A stretch of DNA of 64,000 nucleotides from Arthrobacter sp. JZ12 (GCF_035189165.1 NZ_CP045246.1:3100001-3164000), one strand, 5' to 3'. Numbered from the stretch's first letter, positions 35,923 to 45,567 are shown. Notes: a model not told the origin generated them from the sequence alone. Made by a program: numbers and translations.

Positions 35923-36040
35923 GCGACTCCTTTGTCAGTCGGGGACTTGTATCGCCCGACGAATTGAAGACTTCCAAGATCGAGTGAGGGCCACAACCAT
36001 AAGTAAGTTGAATTCATTGAGTACATAGAGTTCACGAACC

Positions 36041-36961
36041 ATGCCGAGAACCTGGATGACCTTCGCCGCGCTGTGGGCAACGCTGGTCTACTTCCCTGTC
36101 GCTCACTGGGTGTTTGCTTTCGACTCGGGTGACGGTGCCGTGATCGGCGGGTGGATCGTCAACGATCTCGCCGCCGTCGACTTCGCCGGCGGACTCGCCG
36201 TCCATATGAACGCCGGTGTCGCAGCACTCGCTCTCGCCCTGGTCCTCGGCCGCAGCGCAGGCTGGCCGACCGGTCACGCCAAGCCGCACAGCCCTCCGCT
36301 GGTACTGGTGGAAGCCGGACTGCTCTGGGCCGGCTGGTTCGGCTTCAATGCCGGGTCCGCGCTGACGGCGGGGCATTCAGCAGGCGTGGTGTTCCTCAAC
36401 ACTGCGGTGGCCGCTTCCGCAGGCCTGCTCGCGTGGACCCTCGTTGAACGCATCCGGCTGGGCAGTGCCAGCAGTATGGGGGCAGCCTCCGGCCTGATCT
36501 CCGCGCTCGTGGCTATCACGCCGGCCTGCGGCGCCGTCAGCCCCCTTGGTGCACTCGCAATCGGCCTTATCGCCGGTGCCGTCTGTTCACTGGCCATCGA
36601 ACTCAAGTTCCGCCTGGGCTACGATGACTCGCTCGACGTCGTCGGTGTCCACCTCATCGGCGGCATCATTGGCACGCTGCTGATCGGCTTCTTCGCGACG
36701 GATCAGGCCCCCAACGGCGTCAACGGTCTCTTCTACGGCGGAAGCATCGGGCTCCTAGGAGTCCAGACCCTGGCGACCGTTGCGGTCCTCGTGTACTCCT
36801 TTGCTGTTACCTGGATGATCGCGAAAGGCATCGACCTGGCGGTCGGACTGCGTATCCAGGAGGAGGACGAACTGCGGGGCATCGACATGGCGGCACACTC
36901 CGAGGCCGCCTACCTGATGGACGAGGAGCCGGTTGATCTTGGTTCCCCGAACCGGGTCTGA
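36041..36961 (+). pseudogene. amt: Ammonium transporter, 5'-truncated
   Basis: 306 codons match the C-terminal two-thirds of Amt/AmtB transporters: WATLVYFPVAHWVF, DFAGGLAVHMNAGVAALALALVLG, WAGWFGFNAGSAL, TPACGAVSPLGALAIGL and HLIGGIIGTLLIGFF. The conserved pore histidine (AVHMNAG) and following membrane helices are present. Full-length family members have about 410-440 residues; the first four helices or so are absent. The frame is closed by a TAG 15 bases before the ATG. The missing part is not found elsewhere in this window. Homology seems to stop just at the boundary with the leftward MBL-fold gene, so a deletion or exchange is likely. A functional shortened transporter is improbable. Confidence 0.8.
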
Positions 36962-36976
36962 GGCACACTGCTGGTT

Positions 36977-37534
36977 ATGCAATCCAGTTCTTTGGTCCGC
37001 ACGGACAGCCTGCCTCGCCTTCCCTGGAAGAACGGGGCAGGCACCACGCGCGAAATCACAACCGGCCCCGCGCTCGACGCCGGACAGGGCCGCCTGTGGC
37101 GGCTCAGCTTGGCCGATTTGACGGAGGACGCAGCCTTCTCGACGTTCCCGTCTTTGGACCGGATCTTCCTGATCGCCACGCCCGGGCCCGTCCTCCTGAC
37201 CGTCGACGGCGTAGCGCGCGAGGTTGCCCCGAGGCGGCCGGAAAGGTTCCCGGGGGAGGCCGACGTTACGGTCGAGCTGCCCAAGGGGCCGGCCACCGCG
37301 ATCAACCTCATGATCAACCGCCAGTGCGGAACCGGCACCCTCGATGTGCATGAGCTGGACGGCGAGGTGACTTTCGGGAGGGCTGTGGCGGCCGTCGTCG
37401 TAATCAGCGGGAATGCCGAGACGGCAGGCGGCGAGGTGCTGGCTCCCCTTGACGCCGTCGTGATCGGAGACGAGCCGGTAACCCTGCGGTTCAACTCGGC
37501 CCGGGTCGCAGTGGCGCGGGCTGAGCGCCGCTAG
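36977..37534 (+). CDS. hutD: HutD-family protein
   Basis: 185 residues. LPWKNGAGTTREI at residues 14-26 is the HutD/Ves signature, followed by WRLSLADLTEDAAFSTFPSLDRIF. The double-barrel cupin-like fold has no clear metal site. HutD limits histidine-utilisation flux in pseudomonads; no hut genes are visible here, so the role is unclear. It follows the ammonium-transporter remnant by 15 bp and overlaps the oppositely oriented lipoprotein gene by 4 bp at the stop codons. Confidence 0.85.
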   Translation: MQSSSLVRTDSLPRLPWKNGAGTTREITTGPALDAGQGRLWRLSLADLTEDAAFSTFPSLDRIFLIATPGPVLLTVDGVAREVAPRRPERFPGEADVTVELPKGPATAINLMINRQCGTGTLDVHELDGEVTFGRAVAAVVVISGNAETAGGEVLAPLDAVVIGDEPVTLRFNSARVAVARAERR

Positions 37535-38040
37535 CGTCCCGTATCCTTCATGCTGCCGGTGAGCAGTTCGCCCTCCTGGCCGGCCAGGAGACACAGGATC
37601 TCACGGTCGCCGTCGAACCCCCATGCGGCTTTGGTGGATGTGAAGATTTCATAGTAGAGCGAGGACTCCTCATAGGGCGCGCCCACAAAGTCGGCGAACT
37701 CGTCGAAACAGAATTCGTCGGCCTGCACCCACAGTTCGGTCTCACCGGGAAATTCGCCGTCGGGAAGGTCCGTTGCGGCGTACGCTTCCATGTCATGTTT
37801 CTCGCTGCAGGGCAGCACGGTGATCTCCGAGAAGTTATAGCCCTCCTCCGCGTCGGCGTTCTGGCGCTCGTCCGGATAGTTCGCGCAATCGCCCACGCTG
37901 ATGGAAGAAGCGTGGAATTCGGTCGCTTCCGTCACCTGCCCGGCCTCGTCACGTTCAACGACGCTGGTGTCCAGCACATAACAGCCCGAAACACCCATCG
38001 CCATGCCCGAAAGCAGCACAACAAGAGCAGCAGATTTCAC
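37531..38040 (-). CDS. Septum-formation-domain lipoprotein
   Basis: 169 residues from a GTG at 38040 with AGGGGGA 5 bases upstream; the longer upstream frame has no support. A lipoprotein signal ends VSGC (Cys20). The domain ISVGDCANYPDERQ, EITVLPCSEKHDMEAYAATDLP, CFDEFADFVG and LCLLAG, with paired cysteines, matches the actinobacterial septum-formation family. The name comes from weak links to division; the molecular function is not known. It lies divergent to the DMT transporter gene. Confidence 0.82.
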   Translation of the reverse strand: MKSAALVVLLSGMAMGVSGCYVLDTSVVERDEAGQVTEATEFHASSISVGDCANYPDERQNADAEEGYNFSEITVLPCSEKHDMEAYAATDLPDGEFPGETELWVQADEFCFDEFADFVGAPYEESSLYYEIFTSTKAAWGFDGDREILCLLAGQEGELLTGSMKDTGR

Positions 38041-38168
38041 GGTTCCCCCTGGAGACGAGAAAGGTGGCGATGATGCGTCGAGTTGAACTGTAGGGCTTGC
38101 AATTCCGGCAGCCGCCCACTCCGCCTGCGGACACGCCGATGGGCCGGCCCAATCGTTAGGCTTCTGGT

Positions 38169-39086
38169 GTGACTTCATCCCCCGGCGCCGGACTCGGCGC
38201 GATCTTTGTGCTGATCGCGGCGGTGCTCTGGGGAACAACCGGGACGGCGGCCACTTTCGCTCCCGACGTCGGCCCCTTGGCCATCGGCGCAGCAGCGATG
38301 GGGGTGGGCGGCCTCCTGCAGGCTGCCATCGCAGGGCCGAAACTTCAGCGCGCCTGGGATGGATTACGACGGCGGTGGGCCATCGTCGCGCTCGGCGGAC
38401 TGTCCGTGGCTATCTACCCGCTGGCGTTCTACAGTTCCATGCACCTGGCCGGCGTGGCCGTGGGAACCGTGGTGTCCATCGGCTCCGCGCCAATCGCCTC
38501 AGCGGTCATTGAACGTGTGATCGACCGGCACATACTGAGTTCGCGCTGGGTTGTGGGGGCGGGCATCGGGCTCGCCGGCGTGGCGCTGCTGACCATAGCC
38601 GAACCGGCATATGGAACGGCCGACGGCGGGAATCCCACCCTCGGGATCCTGCTGGGACTGCTCGCGGGAGCCACTTATGCCCTCTACTCGTGGGCTGCCC
38701 ACCGCACCATGCAGGGCGGCGTTCCCTCCCGGGTGGCTATGGGTGGGATCTTCGGAGTAGGCGGCCTGCTGCTGATGCCGGTCCTCCTGGTTACCGGCGC
38801 CCCGCTGCTTGCATCGTGGAACAACTTCGCCGTCGGCGCCTACATGGCGCTGGTCCCCATGTTCCTGGGGTACGTGTTCTTCGGTCTCGGACTGGCACGG
38901 GTGAAGGCGAGTACCGCAACCACCCTGTCGCTGGCCGAGCCGGTCGTTGCGGCGATCCTCGCCGTCGTCATTGTGGGTGAGCGGCTGCCGGCTGCGGGTT
39001 GGATCGGGATCGCCCTGGTGATCGTCAGCCTCGCGGTACTGACGGTTCCCATCCGCCCCAGGGCCCTGGCTGGAAGTGCCAGATGA
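38169..39086 (+). CDS. EamA/DMT-family transporter
   Basis: 305 residues with about ten membrane helices in two EamA repeats (LIAAVLWGTTGTAATFAPD and LLGLLAGATYALYSWAAHRTM start each half). The start is GTG; no strong ribosome site is seen. It overlaps the nagA gene by 4 bp (ATGA), so expression is coupled. Substrate is unknown; metabolite export is the family norm, and the link with amino sugar breakdown suggests a sugar or amino-sugar product, which is only inference. Confidence 0.9.
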   Translation: MTSSPGAGLGAIFVLIAAVLWGTTGTAATFAPDVGPLAIGAAAMGVGGLLQAAIAGPKLQRAWDGLRRRWAIVALGGLSVAIYPLAFYSSMHLAGVAVGTVVSIGSAPIASAVIERVIDRHILSSRWVVGAGIGLAGVALLTIAEPAYGTADGGNPTLGILLGLLAGATYALYSWAAHRTMQGGVPSRVAMGGIFGVGGLLLMPVLLVTGAPLLASWNNFAVGAYMALVPMFLGYVFFGLGLARVKASTATTLSLAEPVVAAILAVVIVGERLPAAGWIGIALVIVSLAVLTVPIRPRALAGSAR

Positions 39087-40276
39087 CGCAGGGCGACAGC
39101 CAGCTTTCTCCGGATCGAAGCGCAGCGGAACCGAACTGCGACCTCATCGTGCATTCCTGCCGCCTCGTCACCGGCAGTGCCACGGTGGAGGACGGGTGGG
39201 TTGCGGTTTGTGACGGCAGGATCCTTGCCTCCGGTTCCGGCACCGCCTGGCGCTCCTACCCCGCACGCGAAGTAGTCGATGGCAGTGCCCGCGTCCTGCT
39301 GCCGGGCTTCATCGACCTTCACTGCCATGGCGCCGGGGGCCACTCGTTCGACACGGACCACGGCTTCATCGAAGCGGCCCTTGCCGTGCATCGCGCCCAC
39401 GGAACCACCCGATCCGTGCTCAGTCTTGTCGCCGCACCGCTGGACGAACTGCGCGTCAGCCTGGGCAGGATCGCCGAACTGACGTATGCGGACCCCCTGA
39501 TTCTCGGCTCTCATCTGGAAGGGCCCTTCCTGTCACCCTCACGTTGCGGCGCCCACAACCCTGCCCATCTTTTGGACCCCACCCCGTCGGCCGTCGCCGG
39601 GCTGCTGGAGGCAGCGCGGGGAACCCTTCGCCAGGTGACGATCGCGCCTGAGTTGCCGGGCGCGCTGTCAGCCATCGAGCAGTTCGTAGCGGCCGGAGTT
39701 ACGGTGGCGGTCGGCCACACCGATGCTGATTTCGAGCTCACCCGTGAAGCCTTCGCCCGGGGTGCCACGCTGCTTACCCATGCCTTCAATGCCATGGCCG
39801 GGATACACCACCGTGCGCCGGGCCCGGTCATGGCGGCGTTCCGTGAGCGGTCCGCGGCCCTCGAGATCATCCTCGACGGCGTCCATGTGGACCCCTCGGT
39901 CGCACGGTTGGCCTTCGACGCCGCCCCCGGCAGGATTGCACTCGTGACGGACGCCATGGCGGCGACGGGAGCGGGCGACGGCCGCTACCGCCTGGGCGCC
40001 GCGGAGGTTACCGTGAAGGCGGGCCGCGCCATGCTCGCAGGAACCGACACCATCGCGGGGTCAACCCTCACCCAGGACTCGGCGCTGAGGAATGCGATCA
40101 CCCTGCTGGATCTTTCTCCTGAAGCAGCGGTCCAGGCGCTGACGTCCACCCCGGCCGGCGTGCTGGGCCGCCGCGATCTCGGGAGCTTCGATTCCGGTAG
40201 TGCTGCAGACCTTGTCCTACTGAACGAGGAATACAACGTGCTGAGCGTCTGGGCAGACGGAGTCAGGCAGCGCTAG
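39083..40276 (+). CDS. nagA: N-acetylglucosamine-6-phosphate deacetylase
   Basis: 397 residues. An amidohydrolase barrel has the metal motif LPGFIDLHCHGAGGHSFD, the substrate-contact HLEGPFLSPSRCGAHNPAHL, AVGHTDADFE, HAFNAMAGIHHRAPGP, and the catalytic Asp in ALVTDAMAATG. The enzyme removes acetyl from GlcNAc-6-P, feeding NagB. Start ATG overlaps the transporter stop. No nagB gene is present in the window. Confidence 0.93.
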   Translation: MTQGDSQLSPDRSAAEPNCDLIVHSCRLVTGSATVEDGWVAVCDGRILASGSGTAWRSYPAREVVDGSARVLLPGFIDLHCHGAGGHSFDTDHGFIEAALAVHRAHGTTRSVLSLVAAPLDELRVSLGRIAELTYADPLILGSHLEGPFLSPSRCGAHNPAHLLDPTPSAVAGLLEAARGTLRQVTIAPELPGALSAIEQFVAAGVTVAVGHTDADFELTREAFARGATLLTHAFNAMAGIHHRAPGPVMAAFRERSAALEIILDGVHVDPSVARLAFDAAPGRIALVTDAMAATGAGDGRYRLGAAEVTVKAGRAMLAGTDTIAGSTLTQDSALRNAITLLDLSPEAAVQALTSTPAGVLGRRDLGSFDSGSAADLVLLNEEYNVLSVWADGVRQR

Positions 40277-40395
40277 GCGGCAGCACTAGGGTTGCACTCG
40301 CTATCCAGACGGGGTGTGGCCACCCGGGTTGTTCGGTGACCGCGAGAGGATTACCGCCGCTCATTCCCGTTGGCGCGGAGCATAGGGTTGGAGCC

Positions 40396-40809
40396 ATGTG
40401 GTGGGAACCAGTGCTGGCCATCCTCGGCGGATTGCTGCTGCTGTACGCCGTGGCGCTGGGCGCGCTCTTCCTGTATGCCCGCCGGCATCCCGAGACGGCG
40501 AGTATGCGCAGCGCCATGCGCCTGCTTCCGGATCTTCTGCGCCTCTGCCGTTCGTTGGCGACCAGCCGGGAGGTACCCGGCGGGGTCCGGCTGCTCATTG
40601 CGGGCCTGCTGGTCTACCTGATCCTGCCGATTGACCTCGTGCCGGATTTCATTCCCGTTCTTGGCTATGCCGACGACGTCATTATTGTCGCCCTTGCGCT
40701 CCGGACAGTCATCCGCCGCACGGGGCCGGAACTGCTGGCTCGCCTGTGGACAGGGGACGACGACGGCCTCCGCGCCGTTCTACGCCTTGGCGGCCTCCGC
40801 CCTGATTGA
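40396..40809 (+). CDS. YkvA-like DUF1232 protein
   Basis: 137 residues from the ATG at 40396, preceded by GGTTGGAG. One N-terminal membrane helix (LAILGGLLLLYAVALGALFLYA) precedes the DUF1232 motif LIAGLLVYLILPIDLVPDFIPVLGYADDVIIVALALRTVIRR, whose DLVPDFIPVLGYxDD is diagnostic. Function of the family is unknown. It converges on the DUF1206 gene with only 7 bp between stops. Confidence 0.85.
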   Translation: MWWEPVLAILGGLLLLYAVALGALFLYARRHPETASMRSAMRLLPDLLRLCRSLATSREVPGGVRLLIAGLLVYLILPIDLVPDFIPVLGYADDVIIVALALRTVIRRTGPELLARLWTGDDDGLRAVLRLGGLRPD

Positions 40810-40816
40810 CCCGGCG

Positions 40817-41647
40817 CTACATCCGCCCGAACTTCGAACGCACCAGTGCAAAAATTCCGTAGCAGATCAGGCCTACGGCGATAACGATAAGCAGCGGAAT
40901 GCCGAATTGATGGTCCGTGAGCGCCTTGAGACTGCCGTCAAGGCCCGTTGACCGTTCCGGGTCATGTGTGATGACAGCAGCAACAAACAGGATCCCGACC
41001 AGGATGAGTGCAAGACCTTTGGCGACATGCCCCACCACGCCCAGCACTTCGATCAGCGCCCCGCGCCTGGTGTCCTCAAAATGCCGCAGCTCCGGCCGGA
41101 ACTTGCGAAGGATTCCCTTGAAGACGAAGTACACCCCGATTCCGAAGATGGTTCCGCCGACCGCGACGATGACAAAGACACCGAACGGCGAGCCCATCAT
41201 GGACTGGGTGAAGTCGCGAGTGGATTCGCTGGAGTCGCTCCGTCCGCCGAAGGCGAAGCGTGCGAACGTGAAGGCCATCGAACCGTAGATGATGCTGAGG
41301 GAGCCGGACGAGATCGTCTTCGAGATTTGTTCCCCGGTGGGGAGGTGCCGCGCCCGCAGGGTTGCTTCACTCAGCTGCCAAGCGGCCAGCCCAAAGCACC
41401 CGAGCGCACAGGCCCACATGGTCCAAGGGCCGAAGGTACCTCCGGCCAACTGCTCGAGGGCACCCGTTGGTTCGGCTTCGCCGTTTCCGCCGAACGCGAT
41501 CTGCAGGGCAATGGCACCGATGAGGATATGGACTACCGCAAGGACGGCGAACCCGAAGCGCGCTGCGACATCCAGCGCCTTATGGTCCGACACGTTCTCC
41601 GCGATGTCCGCGGCCTCCCGTGCCAGAGAGTTCTCGTCCGTTGACAT
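40817..41647 (-). CDS. DUF1206 membrane protein
   Basis: 276 residues from the ATG at 41647, with AGGAGC 6-7 bases upstream. Six membrane helices form three DUF1206 repeats, each starting with an Arg-x-Gly/Ala-hydrophobic pattern (VAARFGFAVLAVVHILIGAIALQIAFGG; ISSGSLSIIYGSMAFTFARFAFGG; VVGHVAKGLALILVGILFVAAV). Common in actinobacteria; function unknown. Confidence 0.87.
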   Translation of the reverse strand: MSTDENSLAREAADIAENVSDHKALDVAARFGFAVLAVVHILIGAIALQIAFGGNGEAEPTGALEQLAGGTFGPWTMWACALGCFGLAAWQLSEATLRARHLPTGEQISKTISSGSLSIIYGSMAFTFARFAFGGRSDSSESTRDFTQSMMGSPFGVFVIVAVGGTIFGIGVYFVFKGILRKFRPELRHFEDTRRGALIEVLGVVGHVAKGLALILVGILFVAAVITHDPERSTGLDGSLKALTDHQFGIPLLIVIAVGLICYGIFALVRSKFGRM

Positions 41648-41742
41648 CACTGCTCCTGCAAGTTTCTGCCTTTTCAGGGTACAGCGGTACGGCACAGCCG
41701 TGGGGCGCGGGGAGGAGCGGTAAGGGAGCGGCAGCAGAGCGC

Positions 41743-42385
41743 CTAGCGGCGCCAGAAGAGATGATGCACCACGCCGCTGGGGCTTGGCACGATCTCGTGG
41801 TGGAAGCGGTCGGACAGCTCCTCCGGTGACTCCCACAGGCGGACTCCGGCACCGATTTCGACGTCGACAACTGCTACGTGCAGCGTGTCAACGAGGCCGG
41901 CGTCGAGGAACTCGCGGATAGTTGAGGCACCTCCGCCCAGCCGTACGTCCTTCCCGTTTGCCGCCGCCCGCGCCTTCTTAAGCGCAACAGCCGGTTCGGC
42001 GTTCAGAAAGTGGAAGGTTGTATCGGAAAGGGTGAACGAAGGCCGTTCGTAGTGTGTCAGGACGAACACCGGCGTGTGGAAGGGCGGCTCCTCTCCCCAC
42101 CATCCGCTCCAGTCCTCGTTCTCCCAGGGGCCGCGGACGGGCCCGAACTTGTTGCGCCCCATGATTTCGGCGCCGATATTGTGAGTGAAGTCGCGGGTGA
42201 AGTAGTCGTCGAGACCCCTGCTTCCCCCTGGGTCGGTACGGTTGGGCCAGCTGGCCGTGTCTCCTGCCCACCACATCAGGGCCCAGGGATCAGCGTCCCC
42301 GAAGGGCCGCTCAGCTTTGATTCTCGCCGGCGCCGAACCCGTCGCGGGAGACTGTGAAATTCTGGACCCTGAGTAGCTGCCCCAT
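41743..42385 (-). pseudogene. RibD/dihydrofolate-reductase-like gene with a frameshift
   Basis: The gene starts at 42385 (ATG, with GAGGAG at 5 bases) and reads MGQLLRVQNFTVSRDGF up to a TGA at 42311-42313. The rest continues in another frame from about 42318 leftward: RPFGDADPWALMWWAGDTASW, MGRNKFGPVRG, DVRLGGGASTIREFLDAGLVDTLHV and a C-terminus typical of RibD C-terminal reductases. One extra T in AAAGCTGAGC (or loss of two bases) explains the break. The family covers dihydrofolate reductase-like NADPH enzymes. A sequencing error at this spot would give the same picture. Confidence 0.85.
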
Positions 42386-42401
42386 TGAAACTCCTCGATA
42401 G

Positions 42402-43496
42402 TTAGTTGCCGGTTGGTGGATGTCCGCGCCAGATCCCGGTCTCGAAAAATTCCTCGAGCACGGCGAGCGGCCCGGCCGGATCCAGACCACGGTCAGCGAG
42501 CCAACCGTCGTCGTTATACGAACACGCGTAGCGCTCTCCCGCATCGCACAGGATGGAGACCACGCTGCCGCGCCGACCGGCGGACCTTAATTTTGCAACG
42601 ATCTGCCAAACACCCCACAGGTTCGTTCCCGTCGAAGGACCGGCAGACAGGCCGGTGAGCGCGCGAAGGTGGCGGGAGGCAGCCACAGAGGCAGAATCGG
42701 GCACCTGGATCATCGAATCGATGACTGAGGGAATGAAGCTCGGCTCCGGCCGTGGGCGCCCGATTCCCTCGATCCGGGAAGGCCGCCCGAGCGCAGCCGT
42801 GCCTCCCGCCCAGGTTGGATAAAAGGCCGAGTTCTCCGGATCCACCACGGCCAGCCGGGTGGGATAACGGTTGTAGCGGAGGTACCGCCCGATGGTGGCG
42901 CTGGTGCCACCCGTCCCGGCACCCACCACTACCCATTCGGGTACGGGGAACCGTTCATGCTCCATCTGCCGGAAGATGGACTCGGCGATGTTGTTGTTGC
43001 CACGCCAGTCAGTGGCCCGCTCCGCGTACGTGAACTGGTCCATGTAGTGTCCGCCCGTTTCCGCGGCGATCGCTTCCGCGGCGTCGTACACCGCGGAAGC
43101 ATCGTCCACGAAATGGCAGGTGCCCCCGTACTGCTCGATCAGCGCAACCTTCTCCCGGCTCGTGGAGCGCGTCATCACTGCAACGAACGGCAGCCCAAGC
43201 AGTTGGGCGAAGTAGGCTTCGGACACGGCCGTGGAGCCGCTCGAGGCTTCAACGATGACCGTCCCCTCGCGGATCCACCCGTTGACCAGACCGAAGAGGA
43301 ACAGGGAACGCGCCAACCGGTGCTTGAGGCTTCCGGTGCGGTGCGTCGACTCATCCTTCAGGTAGACATCGATTCCCCAGCCCTCGGGGACGGGCAGCGC
43401 CAGCAGGTGGGTGTCTGCAGAACGATTGCCCTCCGCCTCGATCCGCCGGATTGCCTCGTCGGACCAAGCGCGGTCATGCCCGGAAATGAACGTCAT
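42402..43496 (-). CDS. PLP-dependent cysteine synthase family protein (Cds1-like)
   Basis: 364 residues. The PLP lysine is in [13 protein letters not shown] phosphate-binding [16 protein letters not shown] and C-terminal [20 protein letters not shown] complete the fold type II. Arrangement matches the actinobacterial Cds1 group, an L-cysteine desulfhydrase. It may synthesise or degrade cysteine. The gene lies 9 bp after the MerR-type regulator on the same strand, which suggests an operon. No own promoter is visible. Confidence 0.85.
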   Translation of the reverse strand: MTFISGHDRAWSDEAIRRIEAEGNRSADTHLLALPVPEGWGIDVYLKDESTHRTGSLKHRLARSLFLFGLVNGWIREGTVIVEASSGSTAVSEAYFAQLLGLPFVAVMTRSTSREKVALIEQYGGTCHFVDDASAVYDAAEAIAAETGGHYMDQFTYAERATDWRGNNNIAESIFRQMEHERFPVPEWVVVGAGTGGTSATIGRYLRYNRYPTRLAVVDPENSAFYPTWAGGTAALGRPSRIEGIGRPRPEPSFIPSVIDSMIQVPDSASVAASRHLRALTGLSAGPSTGTNLWGVWQIVAKLRSAGRRGSVVSILCDAGERYACSYNDDGWLADRGLDPAGPLAVLEEFFETGIWRGHPPTGN

Positions 43497-43505
43497 ACCA
43501 GCACC

Positions 43506-44273
43506 TTACGGTCTCCGCTGAAGGGACCGGTCAGCGAAGATGCGCAATGCGTCGCGCACAAACTCCGCCCCCTGTCGGCCACCGTAGTTCGCAGCGAATC
43601 TGTCGTCCGAAACGTACATCTCGCCAAGGCCTACGAGGTATTCCTTCCCGGGCCCGCTGCCCGACGACGGCAGTCCGGGCACACCGGCCAACCAGTCATA
43701 GTGGCGTTGTGCCAGCTCCTGCGCTTCCGGGCTGTCGGGGGCAATGCCGCGCTGTGCGGCCGTGGTCCAGTCAGCGCCGAGCTGCGCGGTCTGCGCCTTC
43801 CACTTCCCTTGTTCGTCAGCGTCGAGACCGTTCCACCAGCGGTTTGAAGCCGCATAAGCCTCCTTGCCCCACCGTTCCTCCACCTCGTCCTTGTACTGCG
43901 TGTGGTCAAAACCGTCGAACATGTCTTCTGCCATTAGTTCCTCACCTCCTTCCAGTCGTTCAATCGTTTGCGATACGGACGCCACCTGCCGCGCCAACCT
44001 GTCCTGCTCCTGTCTCAGCCACTCCAGATGCTTCCTGAGCGCACGCACCGGTTCGGTGCTGCGGCCCAGCACCTCCGCGATGGCAGGAAGCCCCAGCCCC
44101 AGGTCGCGCAGCAGCAGGATCCGCTGCAGGCGGACCAGCGCGTCGTCGTCGTAATAGCGGTAACCATTGCCGCCGATCCGGGAGGGAGGCAACAGGCCAA
44201 GGCGGTCGTAGTGGCGGAGCGTGCGGCTGGTGGTGCCCGCAAGCCGCGACACTTCCTGGATCGAGCGGTCCAT
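43506..44273 (-). CDS. tipA: MerR-family regulator with TipAS effector domain
   Basis: 255 residues from the ATG at 44273 with GGAAGGGAG upstream. Residues 1-70 are the MerR winged helix (SIQEVSRLAGTTSRTLRHYDRLGLLPPSRIGGNGYRYYDDDALVRL). A coiled-coil dimerisation helix leads to a TipAS domain (about 130-255): DGFDHTQYKDEVEERWG, RWWNGLDADEQGKW, HYDWLAG and YVSDDRFAANYGG. TipA-type proteins bind multiple drugs and activate defence genes. A 15-bp palindrome 34 bp upstream may be its own promoter site. The Cds1-like enzyme downstream could be a target. Confidence 0.9.
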   Translation of the reverse strand: MDRSIQEVSRLAGTTSRTLRHYDRLGLLPPSRIGGNGYRYYDDDALVRLQRILLLRDLGLGLPAIAEVLGRSTEPVRALRKHLEWLRQEQDRLARQVASVSQTIERLEGGEELMAEDMFDGFDHTQYKDEVEERWGKEAYAASNRWWNGLDADEQGKWKAQTAQLGADWTTAAQRGIAPDSPEAQELAQRHYDWLAGVPGLPSSGSGPGKEYLVGLGEMYVSDDRFAANYGGRQGAEFVRDALRIFADRSLQRRP

Positions 44274-44306
44274 GGTCGATCTCCCTTCCGCTAACCACCG
44301 TAGAGG

Positions 44307-44321
44307 TTGACGCAGCGTCAA
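44307..44321. promoter_or_regulatory. MerR-type operator palindrome
   Basis: TTGACGCAGCGTCAA is a perfect palindrome around a single base. On the minus strand it contains TTGACG as a -35, with TACGGT downstream across a MerR-type long spacer. It lies upstream of the MerR-TipAS gene, as expected of self-activating MerR promoters. Confidence 0.65.
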
Positions 44322-44451
44322 GGGCAAGGCGTACGCTCCCCCTTCACGGGAAGCGCGGATGGCCCGCACCAAGCGCGGCTGCAAAAATACACAGTATGCT
44401 TACCAGCTAGTGTCGGCAGCACCACGTTGCCCGCACCGGGAAGGGGAGCAC

Positions 44452-45567
44452 ATGGCCAGCCGGTATCCGATGCAAGAGCGATCCGGTCCCTGGCGGGACG
44501 GATTGGGGCGAACGGCGTCGCGTGCGGCGCAGATCCTCCTGATACTTACCCTGGTGGTGGTGGCCGTCTACGCCCTGCTCCAGATCCGCCTACTGGTCAT
44601 CCCGGTCATCATCGCGCTGATTCTTGCCGCCGCCATCGGCCCGTTCGTAAACATGCTGCGACGGCGTGGCGTCCCTGGGGGCCTGGCAACCGCGATTGCG
44701 TTCCTTGCCTTGCTCGTTGTGCTCGGCGCAATCATCACCGTCATTGTGGTTTCGGTTCGCAACCAGGCCGATGAACTGATTACCGCCGCGACAGAGGGCC
44801 TGGACGAGTTGCAGGCTTTCCTCACCAGCGGCCCATTCCCCATCGCACCGGAGCAGCTCGACGAGGCGCGCACCGCCGTCATTGATTACGCCACCAGCGC
44901 GCAGTTCCGCTCGGGCGCGATCTCCGGAGTCTCGGTGGTGGCCGAATTCCTGGCCGGCTCCACCCTCATGATCGTGATCCTGTTCTTCTTCCTCAAGGAC
45001 GGCAATAAGATCTGGGAGTTCTTCCTGAGGCCCTTCAGCGGCGAGCGTGAGCGGAAGCTGCGACGCTCGGGAACCCGCACGCTTGAGGTGCTCGGCGGAT
45101 ACGTTCGGGGAACGGCCATCGTGGCGCTCGTGGATACGGTTGCGATCGGTGTCGCCCTGCTGATTCTCCAGGTCCCGCTGGCTATCCCTCTGGCCATGAT
45201 CGTCTTCATCGGCGCTTTCATTCCGCTCGTCGGGGCAACGGTTGCCGGAATCCTCGCCGCCCTGGTGGCACTCGTGGCGAATGGGCCGATTGTCGCGCTC
45301 ATTGTGGTCGCCGTCGTCGTCGCTGTGAACCAACTCGAAGGTGACCTTCTGCAGCCGATCGTGATGGGAAATGCCCTTCGACTGCACGCGCTGGTGATCC
45401 TGCTGGCGCTGACAGCGGGAACCATTCTCGCAGGCATCGTGGGAGCGGTACTCTCAGTGCCCATCGCCGCGGTCACCTGGGCGGTGCTCCAGGTCTGGAC
45501 CGCCGAAGACCCACGCCTTGAACCACTGAACCCGGATCTTCCGCCGGCCGGCAGTGAGCCCACCTAG
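44452..45567 (+). CDS. AI-2E-family transporter
   Basis: 371 residues from the ATG at 44452, preceded by GGGGAG. Eight predicted membrane helices with the family's long central loop, ending in GNALRLHALVILLALTAGTILAGIVGAVLSVPIAAV, and ILFFFLKDG. Members export or import small molecules, some act as Na+(Li+)/H+ antiporters, and the AI-2 label is historical. No substrate can be given. Confidence 0.88.
   Translation: MASRYPMQERSGPWRDGLGRTASRAAQILLILTLVVVAVYALLQIRLLVIPVIIALILAAAIGPFVNMLRRRGVPGGLATAIAFLALLVVLGAIITVIVVSVRNQADELITAATEGLDELQAFLTSGPFPIAPEQLDEARTAVIDYATSAQFRSGAISGVSVVAEFLAGSTLMIVILFFFLKDGNKIWEFFLRPFSGERERKLRRSGTRTLEVLGGYVRGTAIVALVDTVAIGVALLILQVPLAIPLAMIVFIGAFIPLVGATVAGILAALVALVANGPIVALIVVAVVVAVNQLEGDLLQPIVMGNALRLHALVILLALTAGTILAGIVGAVLSVPIAAVTWAVLQVWTAEDPRLEPLNPDLPPAGSEPT

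Noticed and set aside
37531-38238. Long form of the septum-formation protein starting at 38238
   Set aside because: The first 66 codons are low-complexity and non-conserved, overlap the divergent transporter gene, and the GTG at 38040 has an ideal ribosome site and lipoprotein signal.
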